Of a stretch of DNA of 64,000 nt, positions 1 through 8,154 are shown in pieces. A program made the position numbers and the translations under genes. The stretch is taken from positions 645,501-709,500 of the forward strand of contig NZ_CP130831.1 in NCBI RefSeq assembly GCF_030549525.1, given 5' to 3'. Below the pieces are notes generated by a model. The model did not search any database. It worked only from the letters and a program-made list of their open reading frames with translations, and was not told where the DNA came from. Within the stretch, counting starts at the first letter, position 1; each line of letters starts with the position of its first letter. Source of the stretch: Stenotrophomonas sp. 704A1 (GTDB lineage: Bacteria > Pseudomonadota > Gammaproteobacteria > Xanthomonadales > Xanthomonadaceae).

Positions 1-1
1 C

Positions 2-3000
2 CAGGCGCAGCCGGAAAGCGGCAGCGATGCCGGCGCCTTCGCTGAAGGCGAAGGCGCGGTGGCGGCGGGTTCGGCCAGCAATGCGATCGGCGCCGGTGCA
101 GTGGCGCAGGGCGCTGGCGCCAGCGCGATTGGTGCCGACACGGTGGCACTGGGCCGCAACACCTTCGCCGACGGCGACGGTGCGGTGGCCGTGGGTGGCC
201 TCGGCCAGGCCTACGACGAGTACAACCAGCCGCTGCTGGATGAGCAGGGCAATCCGGTGCAGGTCGGCACGACCGCCGCAGCCGGTTCCACTGCCGTTGG
301 CAACGCCGCGCAGGCCACCGGTGCCAGCAGCAGCGCGTTCGGCACTGCGGCGCAGGCCACCGGTGACAACAGCGTCGCGGCCGGCGGCAAGTCGCGCGCC
401 ACCGGCGGTTATGCCGTCGCCGTGGGCGACAGTGCCTTCGCCAAGGCAGACGACAGCACCGCCGTGGGTGGCTACAGCACTGCCAGCGAGGAAGGTGCCA
501 CCGCCTTCGGCGCCGGCGCCTGGGCCACCGGTCGCAACGCCTCGGCGTTCGGCCCAGCCGCATGGGCCAGCGCCAACGGTGCCACCTCCATCGGCTACAA
601 CAGCTGGGCCAACGGCAGCAGCTCGACCGCCGTCGGCCGCGGTGCCTTCAGCTATGGCGACAACAGCGTCGCACTGGGCTTCCAGGCGCTGGGCAACAGC
701 ATCAACAGCATTGCCATCGGTACCAACACGGTGGCCGGCGGCGAAAGCGCGATCGCCCTCGGTGCAGGCAGCACCGCCAGCGGCAACAATGCCGTCGCGC
801 TGGGTGCCGGTTCGGTGGCCAGCCGCGACCGCAGCGTGTCGGTGGGCAGCGCAGGCAGCGAACGGCAGATCACCAGTGTTGCCGCCGGCACCCAGGCCAC
901 CGATGCGGTGAACAAGGCGCAGCTGGATGCCGTGGCGTCCACGGCGGCAACCACCAGCAAGTACTTCCAGGCCAGTGGCAGCGATGACAGTGATGCCGGC
1001 GCCTATGTGGAAGGCGACAACGCCTTGGCTGCCGGTGAATCGTCCAATGCCATCGGCAACGGCGCCACCGCACTGGGCAGCGGTGCCAATGCACTGGGCA
1101 ACAACGCGCAGGCACTGGGCTTCAACGCCCTGGCCAGCGCCGCGAATGCCAGTGCGATCGGTGCCAACGCGCAGGCCACCGGCGAATACGCCACCGCACA
1201 TGGTGCAGAGAGCGAAGCCAGCGGCGAGCAGAGCGCGGCCTTCGGTGCGGCATCGGTTGCCAGCGGTGCCGGCAGCACCGCCACCGGCGTGTTGTCCGAT
1301 GCCAGCGGCGAAGAAGCGGTGGCCGTAGGCTACTTCAGCAATGCCAGTGGCGAGGCCGCCACGGCGGTCGGCAGCGAGAGCGTGGCCAGCGGCACCGCCT
1401 CGGCCGCATTCGGCATCGGTGCCGAAGCCACCGGCGGCTACAGCACCGCCATCGGCGGCTATGCCAATGCCTCGGCATTCAATGCCACCGCGTTCGGCAA
1501 CTTCGCCAATGCGTCCGGTTCCAACAGTGTTGCCGTGGGTGGCGATTCGGAAGCCTCCGGTGCCTACAGTACGGCCACCGGCCAGGGCAGCCTGGCGACC
1601 GGCACCAACGCGGTCGCGGTCGGCGGTTCGTTGTTCGGCCTGCTGGCGACCGAAGCCTCCGGCGATTACTCCACCGCCGTCGGTGGTGGCGCCTATGCAC
1701 CGGGCACCAACAGCACCGCGCTGGGCAACGCGGCTGAATCGCGCGGCGCCAACAGCGTGGCGCTGGGCGCCGATTCGATCGCCGACCGTGACAACACGGT
1801 GTCGGTCGGTGGCGGCGGCAACACCCGCCAGATCACCAACGTGGCCGCGGGTACCCAGGGTACCGATGCGGTGAACAAGGACCAGCTGGACGCCGTGGCC
1901 GCGGAAGGCGCGCGCACCAGCAGGTACTTCCAGGCCAGCGGCAGCGCCGACAGCGATGCCGGCGCCTACGTGGAAGGGGACAGCGCGCTGGCCGCCGGTG
2001 AGGCCGCCAACGCCATCGGCAGCGGTGCCACTGCACTCGGCGGCGGCGCAACGGCGGTGGCCGCCAACGCCACGGCGGTCGGCTTCAACAGCCTGGCCAG
2101 CGGCGCCAATGCGGCGGCGGTCGGCAGCAACGCGCAGGCCAGCGGCGAAGACAGTGCCGCGCTGGGCAACGGCGCGGTGGCCAGCGATATCAGCGCCACC
2201 GCCACCGGTGCCGGGGCACAGGCCACGGCGGTGTACAGCACCGCCAACGGTGCCGAAGCCAATGCCAGCGGCGCGCAGTCGTTGGCCAGCGGCTTCCGTG
2301 CGGCGGCCTCGGCCGATGGCACCACTGCGGTCGGTGGCTACAGCGAGGCCACTGGGCGCCTCGGTTCGGCACTGGGGTATGGCACCGTGGCCAGCGGCGC
2401 CAACAGCACCGCGGCCGGTGCGTTCGCCGCTGCCTCGGGCGCCAGCTCGGTGGCCATGGGTGATTCCAGCGAAGCCAGCGGCGACGAGAGCGTGGCGATC
2501 GGTGGCAGCACTTTCTTCGGCCTGATTCCGGCGCGCGCCAGTGGCACCGGCGCCGCCGCGTTCGGTGCCGGTGCCTGGGCCACCGACGACTACACCACCG
2601 CGATCGGCTGGAACTCATGGGCCGACGGTGCCGAATCGACCGCGCTGGGTGCCAGCGCCACCGCCAACGGCGCCAACAGCGTTGCACTGGGCGCCGGTTC
2701 CCGGGCGGACCGCGACAGCACCGTCGCCGTCGGCAGCGTCGGCAACGAGCGCCAGGTCACCCATGTCGCCGACGGTACCGAAGGCACCGACGCGGTGAAC
2801 AAGAACCAGCTCGATGCGGTTGCAGCCACCGCAGACAGGACCAGCAGGTACTTCCAGGCCAGCGGTGGCGCCGACAGTGATGCCGGTGCCTACGTGGAAG
2901 GGGACAATGCCGTGGCTGCCGGTGAGGCCGCCAACGCCATCGGCAACGGTGCCATCGCGCTGGGCGGCGGTGCCACGGCGGTCGCCGCCAATGCCACCGC

Positions 3001-5965
3001 CGTCGGCTTCAACAGCCTGGCGACGGCCAGCAACGCAGCGGCAGTGGGCAGCAACGCGCAGGCCAGCGGCGAAGACAGTGCGGCACTGGGCAGCAATGCG
3101 GTGGCCAGCGGCGTCAGTGCCACCGCCACCGGTACGGCCGCGCAGGCAACGGGGGTCTACAGCACCGCCAACGGTGCAGAGTCCGTCGCCAGCGGTGCGC
3201 AGTCGCTGGCCAGCGGCTTCCGCTCCACCGCATCGGCCGACGGCACCACCGCCATCGGCGGTTACAGCGAAGCCAGCGGCCGCCTCGGTACCGCGCTGGG
3301 CTACGGCTCGGCGGCGACCGGTGCCAACACCACCGCGGTGGGCTTCGGCGCGGCCGCAGCCGGCAGCGACGCCGTGGCCGTCGGTCAGTCCAGCGAAGCC
3401 AGCGGTGCCGAAAGCGTGGCCATCGGCGGCAGCACGTTCTTTGGCCTGATTCCGTCGCGCGCCAGCGGCACCGGTGCGTCGGCATTGGGTGCCGGCGCGT
3501 GGGCCACCGATGACTACGCCACTGCGATCGGCTGGAATTCATGGGCCGACGGCGCCGAATCGACCGCGCTGGGTGCCAGCGCCACCGCCAACGGCGCCAA
3601 CAGCGTCGCATTGGGTGCCGGCTCCAAGGCCGAGCGTGACAATACGGTGGCGGTCGGCAGCGCCGGCAGCGAGCGCCAGGTCACCCATGTCGCCGACGGT
3701 ACCGAAGGCACCGACGCGGTGAACAAGAACCAGCTCGATGCGGTTGCAGCCACTGCAGACAAGACCAGCAAGCACTTCCAGGCCAGCGGCAGTGCCGACA
3801 GCGATGCCGGTGCCTACGTGGAAGGGGACAGCGCACTGGCTGCCGGCGAGGCCGCCAATGCGATCGGCAACGGCGCCAGCGCGCTCGGCAGCGGTGCCAC
3901 CGCCGTAGCCGCCAATGCCACCGCCGTGGGCTTCAACGCGCTGGCCAGCGGCAGCAACGGCGCTGCGCTGGGCAACGCCGCGCAGGCCACCGGTGTGGAC
4001 AGCGTCGCGCTCGGCAGCGCTGCCGCCGCCAGTGAACTCGGCGCCAGTGCCACCGGTGCCGGTGCACAGGCCACGGGGGCCTACAGCACCGCCAGCGGCG
4101 CGCAATCCGCCGCCAGCGGCACGCAGTCGCAGGCCAGCGGCTTCCGTGCCACCGCAACGGCCGACGGTGCGTCGGCGCTGGGCAGCTACGCTGAGGCCAG
4201 TGGTCGTCTCGGTACCGCTGTTGGTTACAGCGCCAAAGCCACCGCAGCCGGCTCGACCGCGGTGGGTTTCGGTGCCACGGCAAGTGCCGCCAACAGCACG
4301 GCGTTGGGCGCGTCGGCAGTGGCCGATCGGGCGAACAGCGTGTCGGTGGGCAGCGCAGGCGCAGAGCGGCAAATCACCCGCGTTGCCGCAGGCACCCAGG
4401 CCACTGATGCGGTGAACCGCGCGCAGCTGGATGCGGTCGCTTCCACCGCCGATGCCACCAGCCGCCACTTCCGCGCCAGCGGCAGTGGCACCGCAAGCGC
4501 CAGCGGCACCGACGCGGTGGCCATCGGCTCGGCCGCCAATGCCGGCGGTGCACGCAGCAACGCACTGGGAGCCAATGCCTCGGCCATTGGTGGCGGCGCG
4601 CTTGCGCTGGGTGCCAACAGCGGCGTCACTGGGACCAACTCGGTCGCCCTCGGCACCGGTGCCCGCGCCCTGGAAGCCAACGTGGTGTCGGTCGGCGGCG
4701 GCAACGGCACCGCCGGTCCTGCTACGCGTCGCATCGTCAACGTCGCCGATGGCCGCATCGCCGCGGGCAGCAGCGATGCAGTGACCGGTTCGCAGCTCAA
4801 CGTCACCAACCAGCGCGTAGGTGCGGTGGAAACCCGTGTCGGTGATTTCGATTCGCGCATCGCCACCGTGGAAACCAGTGCCGCCAATGCGGTGGGCTAC
4901 GACGATGCCAGCCGTGAGCGGATGACCCTGGGTGGCCTGCAGGGCACCACGATCGACAATGTCGGCGCCGGCAGCATCGCCTCCGGCAGCCGCCAGGCGA
5001 TCAACGGTGGGCAGTTGTTCCAGTCGCTCAGCGATGCCGCCAGCTTCCTCGGCGGCGGCGCCAGCGTCGGCATGCAGGGCGTGTTCGTGGCCCCCAACTA
5101 CGTGATCCAGGGGGCCACCTACAGCAACGTCGGCGATGCACTGGGCGCACTGGACCGCAAGGTCAGCGAGATCGATCGTCGTACCGCCAGCGGTGCGCGT
5201 GCCGGTACGGCCAGCCTGCGTTCGATGGCGGCGCCGCTGGCCGCGGACGGCGGCAACCTGGCCGATGCGCCGGCCAGCGCCGATGCGACCGCTGCCAGCG
5301 CAACCGCCAGCGCGGCGTCCAGCGGCGCGCGGGTGCAGGGTACGCCCACCGCCGCCAGCGCCGGCAGTGCACAGCCGGCCCTGGTCGGTGGCGGCCTCAA
5401 TGCAGTGGCCATGGGCGATGGTGCGGTTGCCAGCGGGGCCTCGTCCACCGCGGTCGGCCAGGGCGCGACCGCCACCGCGGCCAACGCCGTGGCACTGGGC
5501 CAAGGGTCGGTTGCCGATCGCGCCAACACCGTCTCGGTCGGCAGCGAGGGCAACGAGCGCCAGGTCACCAACGTGGCGGCCGGCACCACGGCCACCGATG
5601 CGGTCAACAAGGGCCAGCTGGACCGCGGCATCACCACCGCCAACAGCTATACCGACAGCCGCGTGCAGGCGGTCACCGACAGCTTCGACGTGTTCAAGGG
5701 CGAGGTCGACGGTCGCCTGCGCCACATGGACCGCCGCATCGATCGCCAGGGGGCGATGAGCGCGGCGATGCTCAACATGGCCACCAGTGCGGCCGGTATC
5801 CGCACCCAGAACCGGGTCGGTGTCGGCATCGGTTTCCAGGGCGGCGAGTCGGCCCTGTCGCTGGGCTACCAGCGTGCGATCAGCGATCGCGCCACGGTCA
5901 CCCTCGGCGGTGCCTTCAGCAGTGATGACAGCTCGGTCGGCGTCGGTGCCGGCTTCGGCTGGTAA
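2..5965 (+). CDS. YadA-like trimeric autotransporter adhesin, 5' end outside the window
   Basis: This is the C-terminal 1987 codons of a type Vc adhesin expected to form a surface-exposed homotrimer. The frame is open to the first base of the window, so the signal peptide and true start are missing and the internal GTG at 59 is not the start. Almost the whole passenger is made of about 14-residue YadA-head repeats (AVGxxxxAxGxxSxAxG). Neck motifs of the type DAVNKxQLDAVA recur near 912, 1872, 2796, 3720, 4410 and 5598. After an Ala/Ser-rich linker (about 5200-5390) come one more head-neck unit, a short coiled coil and a C-terminal YadA anchor of about 70 residues that ends GVGAGFGW. The head is organised in long tandem modules, described separately. 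A secreted protease gene follows on the same strand after a hairpin. Family assignment is firm; the ligand is unknown. Confidence 0.95.
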   Translation, partial: QAQPESGSDAGAFAEGEGAVAAGSASNAIGAGAVAQGAGASAIGADTVALGRNTFADGDGAVAVGGLGQAYDEYNQPLLDEQGNPVQVGTTAAAGSTAVGNAAQATGASSSAFGTAAQATGDNSVAAGGKSRATGGYAVAVGDSAFAKADDSTAVGGYSTASEEGATAFGAGAWATGRNASAFGPAAWASANGATSIGYNSWANGSSSTAVGRGAFSYGDNSVALGFQALGNSINSIAIGTNTVAGGESAIALGAGSTASGNNAVALGAGSVASRDRSVSVGSAGSERQITSVAAGTQATDAVNKAQLDAVASTAATTSKYFQASGSDDSDAGAYVEGDNALAAGESSNAIGNGATALGSGANALGNNAQALGFNALASAANASAIGANAQATGEYATAHGAESEASGEQSAAFGAASVASGAGSTATGVLSDASGEEAVAVGYFSNASGEAATAVGSESVASGTASAAFGIGAEATGGYSTAIGGYANASAFNATAFGNFANASGSNSVAVGGDSEASGAYSTATGQGSLATGTNAVAVGGSLFGLLATEASGDYSTAVGGGAYAPGTNSTALGNAAESRGANSVALGADSIADRDNTVSVGGGGNTRQITNVAAGTQGTDAVNKDQLDAVAAEGARTSRYFQASGSADSDAGAYVEGDSALAAGEAANAIGSGATALGGGATAVAANATAVGFNSLASGANAAAVGSNAQASGEDSAALGNGAVASDISATATGAGAQATAVYSTANGAEANASGAQSLASGFRAAASADGTTAVGGYSEATGRLGSALGYGTVASGANSTAAGAFAAASGASSVAMGDSSEASGDESVAIGGSTFFGLIPARASGTGAAAFGAGAWATDDYTTAIGWNSWADGAESTALGASATANGANSVALGAGSRADRDSTVAVGSVGNERQVTHVADGTEGTDAVNKNQLDAVAATADRTSRYFQASGGADSDAGAYVEGDNAVAAGEAANAIGNGAIALGGGATAVAANATAVGFNSLATASNAAAVGSNAQASGEDSAALGSNAVASGVSATATGTAAQATGVYSTANGAESVASGAQSLASGFRSTASADGTTAIGGYSEASGRLGTALGYGSAATGANTTAVGFGAAAAGSDAVAVGQSSEASGAESVAIGGSTFFGLIPSRASGTGASALGAGAWATDDYATAIGWNSWADGAESTALGASATANGANSVALGAGSKAERDNTVAVGSAGSERQVTHVADGTEGTDAVNKNQLDAVAATADKTSKHFQASGSADSDAGAYVEGDSALAAGEAANAIGNGASALGSGATAVAANATAVGFNALASGSNGAALGNAAQATGVDSVALGSAAAASELGASATGAGAQATGAYSTASGAQSAASGTQSQASGFRATATADGASALGSYAEASGRLGTAVGYSAKATAAGSTAVGFGATASAANSTALGASAVADRANSVSVGSAGAERQITRVAAGTQATDAVNRAQLDAVASTADATSRHFRASGSGTASASGTDAVAIGSAANAGGARSNALGANASAIGGGALALGANSGVTGTNSVALGTGARALEANVVSVGGGNGTAGPATRRIVNVADGRIAAGSSDAVTGSQLNVTNQRVGAVETRVGDFDSRIATVETSAANAVGYDDASRERMTLGGLQGTTIDNVGAGSIASGSRQAINGGQLFQSLSDAASFLGGGASVGMQGVFVAPNYVIQGATYSNVGDALGALDRKVSEIDRRTASGARAGTASLRSMAAPLAADGGNLADAPASADATAASATASAASSGARVQGTPTAASAGSAQPALVGGGLNAVAMGDGAVASGASSTAVGQGATATAANAVALGQGSVADRANTVSVGSEGNERQVTNVAAGTTATDAVNKGQLDRGITTANSYTDSRVQAVTDSFDVFKGEVDGRLRHMDRRIDRQGAMSAAMLNMATSAAGIRTQNRVGVGIGFQGGESALSLGYQRAISDRATVTLGGAFSSDDSSVGVGAGFGW
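962..4465 (+). repeat. Tandem head modules inside the trimeric adhesin gene
   Basis: The anchor peptide Y/HFQASGxxDSDAGAYVEGD recurs at 962, 1925, 2849 and 3773, and a diverged copy (HFRASG) lies at 4466. The spacings are 963, 924, 924 and 693 bases, that is 321, 308, 308 and 231 codons. The two 924-base modules are nearly identical over long stretches; compare 2605-2700 with 3529-3624. They share an unusual GGSTFFGLIP insert. This is in-frame segmental duplication able to change adhesin length by recombination. Confidence 0.85.
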
Positions 5966-5978
5966 GTGCGGAACCACG

Positions 5979-6003
5979 TGCCGATGGCCCCGCGCCATCG
6001 GCA
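5979..6003 (+). terminator. Hairpin after the adhesin gene
   Basis: A perfect 10-bp stem (5979-5988 with 5994-6003) with a 5-base loop starts 13 bases after the adhesin stop codon. It is followed by TGTCTT, so the U-tract is poor. It may be a weak terminator or an mRNA 3'-end stabiliser. Confidence 0.5.
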
Positions 6004-6127
6004 TGTCTTGCAGAGAGCGCCAAGGGGCGTGGCACGGCAACCCTGGTGGGCCAGCCAGGGCAGTCGCAGGGAGTGATGGCCGTAGTGAGCTCCGTCCGTG
6101 CAACGGGCGGAGAAGGAAAGCTCAACC

Positions 6128-8017
6128 ATGACCTTGAAGAGGATTTCGAACGTGACCAAGAAGCAGACCCTTCGCATCAACGTGCTTGCTGCCGCCGTGC
6201 TGTCGCTGACCGTCGGCGTTGGAGCCGCGCATGCGGCCAAGCCGGGCGCGGCCAAGGAGCCGGCGCGCGTGGCCAGCGCTGCCCAGCAGAGCGTGGACGG
6301 CATCATCGTGAAGTACCGCAGCGGTACCGCCGCGGCCAGTGACCGTTCGAGCAAGCTGTCGGTGGTGCAGTCGGCACTGTCGCGCGCCATCGTCAGCAGC
6401 GGCACCACCAGCCGCGCCGCGGCGCTGTCACCGGCGGTCGAACGCCGGCTCGGTACCGGCGGCGACCTGATCCGCCTGAAGAGCAAGCTCGACAGTGCCG
6501 ACATGCAGAAGGTGCTGGCCGAACTCAACGCCGATCCGTCGGTGCAGTACGCCGTGGCCAACGTGCGCCTGCAGCGCTCGGACCTGCGCAGCAGCGGCAG
6601 CGTGCAGCCGGCGCTGGTGCCCAACGACCCCAACTACGCGCAGTACCAGTGGAACTTCTTCAATGCCACCGGCGGCGTGAATGCACCGGCGGCGTGGGAT
6701 GTGTCGCAGGGCGAGGGCATCGTGGTGGCCGTGCTCGATACCGGCATCCTGCCGGGCGTGCCGGACTTCGGCAGCAACCTGCTGGAAGGCTATGATTTCA
6801 TCAGCGACAAGGAATCCTCGCGCCGACCGACCGACGGTCGCGCGCCCGGTGCCACCGACTACGGTGACTGGGTGGAAACCGCCAACGAGTGCTACAACGG
6901 GTCGGAACCGGAGGGCAGCTCGTGGCACGGTACCCACGTGGCCGGCACCGTGGCCGAGGTGACCAACAATGGCAGCGCCCTTGCCGGCCTGGCGTACAAG
7001 GCCAAGGTGTTGCCGGTGCGCGTGCTGGGCAAGTGCGGCGGTACCCTGGCCGACATCAGCGATGCCATCACCTGGGCATCCGGTGGCAGCGTGCCGGGCA
7101 TTCCGGCCAACGCCAACCCGGCTGAAATCATCAACATGAGCCTGGGCGGCGGCGGCGCGTGTGACGCGGCGTACCAGGATGCGATCAACGGTGCGGTCTC
7201 GCGCGGCACGCTGGTGGTGGTGGCCGCCGGCAATGAGACCGACAACGCGTCCAAGTATCGCCCGGCCAGCTGCAACAACGTGGTTGCGGTCGGTGCGACC
7301 CGGGTCACCGGTGGCATCACCTACTACTCCAACTACGGTACGGCGGTGGACCTGTCGGCGCCCGGCGGCGGTGGCAGCGTCGACGGCAACCCGAACGGGT
7401 ACATCTGGCAGGTCGGTTCCAGCTCGGAAACGACCCCGGATGCCGGTGAGTGGGTGCTGATGGGCAAGGGCGGTACGTCGATGTCCTCGCCGCACGTGGC
7501 CGCCGTGGCCGCGCTGGTGCAGAGCGCGCTGATCGCCCAGGGCAAGGACGCGCTGGCGCCGGCGGCACTGGAAGCCCTGCTGAAGCAGTCGGCCCGCCGC
7601 TTCCCGGTGACCATCCCGGCCGCGACCCCGATCGGAACCGGCATCCTCGACGCCAAGGCCGCGCTGGATGCGGCGCTGGCCGAGCCGTGCACCGAGAACT
7701 GCGAACCGGAAGGCATCCCGCTGACCAACAAGGTGACCGTCGGTGGCCTGGCCGGCGCCGCCGCCAGCGAGACCGTGTATACCTTCGAAGCCGCGGCTGG
7801 CAAGACGCTGAGCGTGCTGACCTATGGTGGCAGCGGCAATGTGTCGGTGTACCTGGCGCAGGGCCGCGTGCCGACCGCCACCGACAACGATGCCCGGTCG
7901 ACCCGTCCGGGCAACACCGAGACCGTACGCGTGGCCAAGCCGGTGGCGGGCACGTACTACATCAAGGTAGTCGGCGAAGCGGCCTACAGCGGCGTGAGCA
8001 TTCTCGCCACGCAGTAA
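6128..8017 (+). CDS. stmPr1: Secreted S8 subtilisin-like serine protease (StmPr1-type)
   Basis: This is a 629-residue extracellular serine protease precursor. ATG 6128 is preferred over GTG 6098 because GGAGAAGGAAAG lies just upstream and the product then starts with a signal peptide ending near GAAHA. A propeptide (about residues 50-165) precedes the S8 domain with catalytic Asp204 (AVLDTGI), His267 (SWHGTHVAG) and Ser451 (GGTSMSSPHVA). A C-terminal PPC-type beta domain covers roughly 540-629 and is often removed on maturation. The length (about 63 kDa) and position directly before the xps operon match what I recall of S. maltophilia StmPr1, an Xps-secreted virulence protease; that identity is from memory. 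It is a monocistron with its own terminator, and is probably a substrate of the neighbouring secretion system. Confidence 0.9.
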   Translation: MTLKRISNVTKKQTLRINVLAAAVLSLTVGVGAAHAAKPGAAKEPARVASAAQQSVDGIIVKYRSGTAAASDRSSKLSVVQSALSRAIVSSGTTSRAAALSPAVERRLGTGGDLIRLKSKLDSADMQKVLAELNADPSVQYAVANVRLQRSDLRSSGSVQPALVPNDPNYAQYQWNFFNATGGVNAPAAWDVSQGEGIVVAVLDTGILPGVPDFGSNLLEGYDFISDKESSRRPTDGRAPGATDYGDWVETANECYNGSEPEGSSWHGTHVAGTVAEVTNNGSALAGLAYKAKVLPVRVLGKCGGTLADISDAITWASGGSVPGIPANANPAEIINMSLGGGGACDAAYQDAINGAVSRGTLVVVAAGNETDNASKYRPASCNNVVAVGATRVTGGITYYSNYGTAVDLSAPGGGGSVDGNPNGYIWQVGSSSETTPDAGEWVLMGKGGTSMSSPHVAAVAALVQSALIAQGKDALAPAALEALLKQSARRFPVTIPAATPIGTGILDAKAALDAALAEPCTENCEPEGIPLTNKVTVGGLAGAAASETVYTFEAAAGKTLSVLTYGGSGNVSVYLAQGRVPTATDNDARSTRPGNTETVRVAKPVAGTYYIKVVGEAAYSGVSILATQ

Positions 8018-8046
8018 TCCCGCCATGTCGTAGTTGAACGCGCGAG

Positions 8047-8081
8047 GCCCGTCACGTCGTTGTGACGGGCTTCGTCTTTTT
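8047..8081 (+). terminator. Rho-independent terminator of the protease gene
   Basis: A perfect 9-bp stem, GCCCGTCAC (8047-8055) with GTGACGGGC (8062-8070) and a 6-base loop, is followed by TTCGTCTTTTT. It separates the protease transcript from xpsE. Confidence 0.92.
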
Positions 8082-8093
8082 ACGAAACCGGCC

Positions 8094-8137
8094 GCCGGGA
8101 CAGCGGAAGTCCCGGCTTAACTGCTAAAGTCGGGACG
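8094..8137 (+). promoter_or_regulatory. Three mutually complementary segments in the xpsE leader
   Basis: GCCGGGAC (8094-8101) pairs perfectly with GTCCCGGC (8109-8116), and GTCCCG can alternatively pair with CGGGAC at 8132-8137. There is no T-tract. The segments sit between the upstream terminator and the xpsE Shine-Dalgarno (AGGAGAG, 8144-8150). They could form alternative RNA structures or an operator; this is speculative. Confidence 0.3.
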
Positions 8138-8154
8138 ATCGACAGGAGAGTCAC

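Noticed and set aside
3539..6103. 854-codon open frame on the minus strand over the adhesin gene
   Set aside because: It is exactly antisense to a clear YadA-like gene, has low-complexity Arg/Gly/Ala composition and no recognisable domain. It follows from the GC-rich third codon positions of the real gene.
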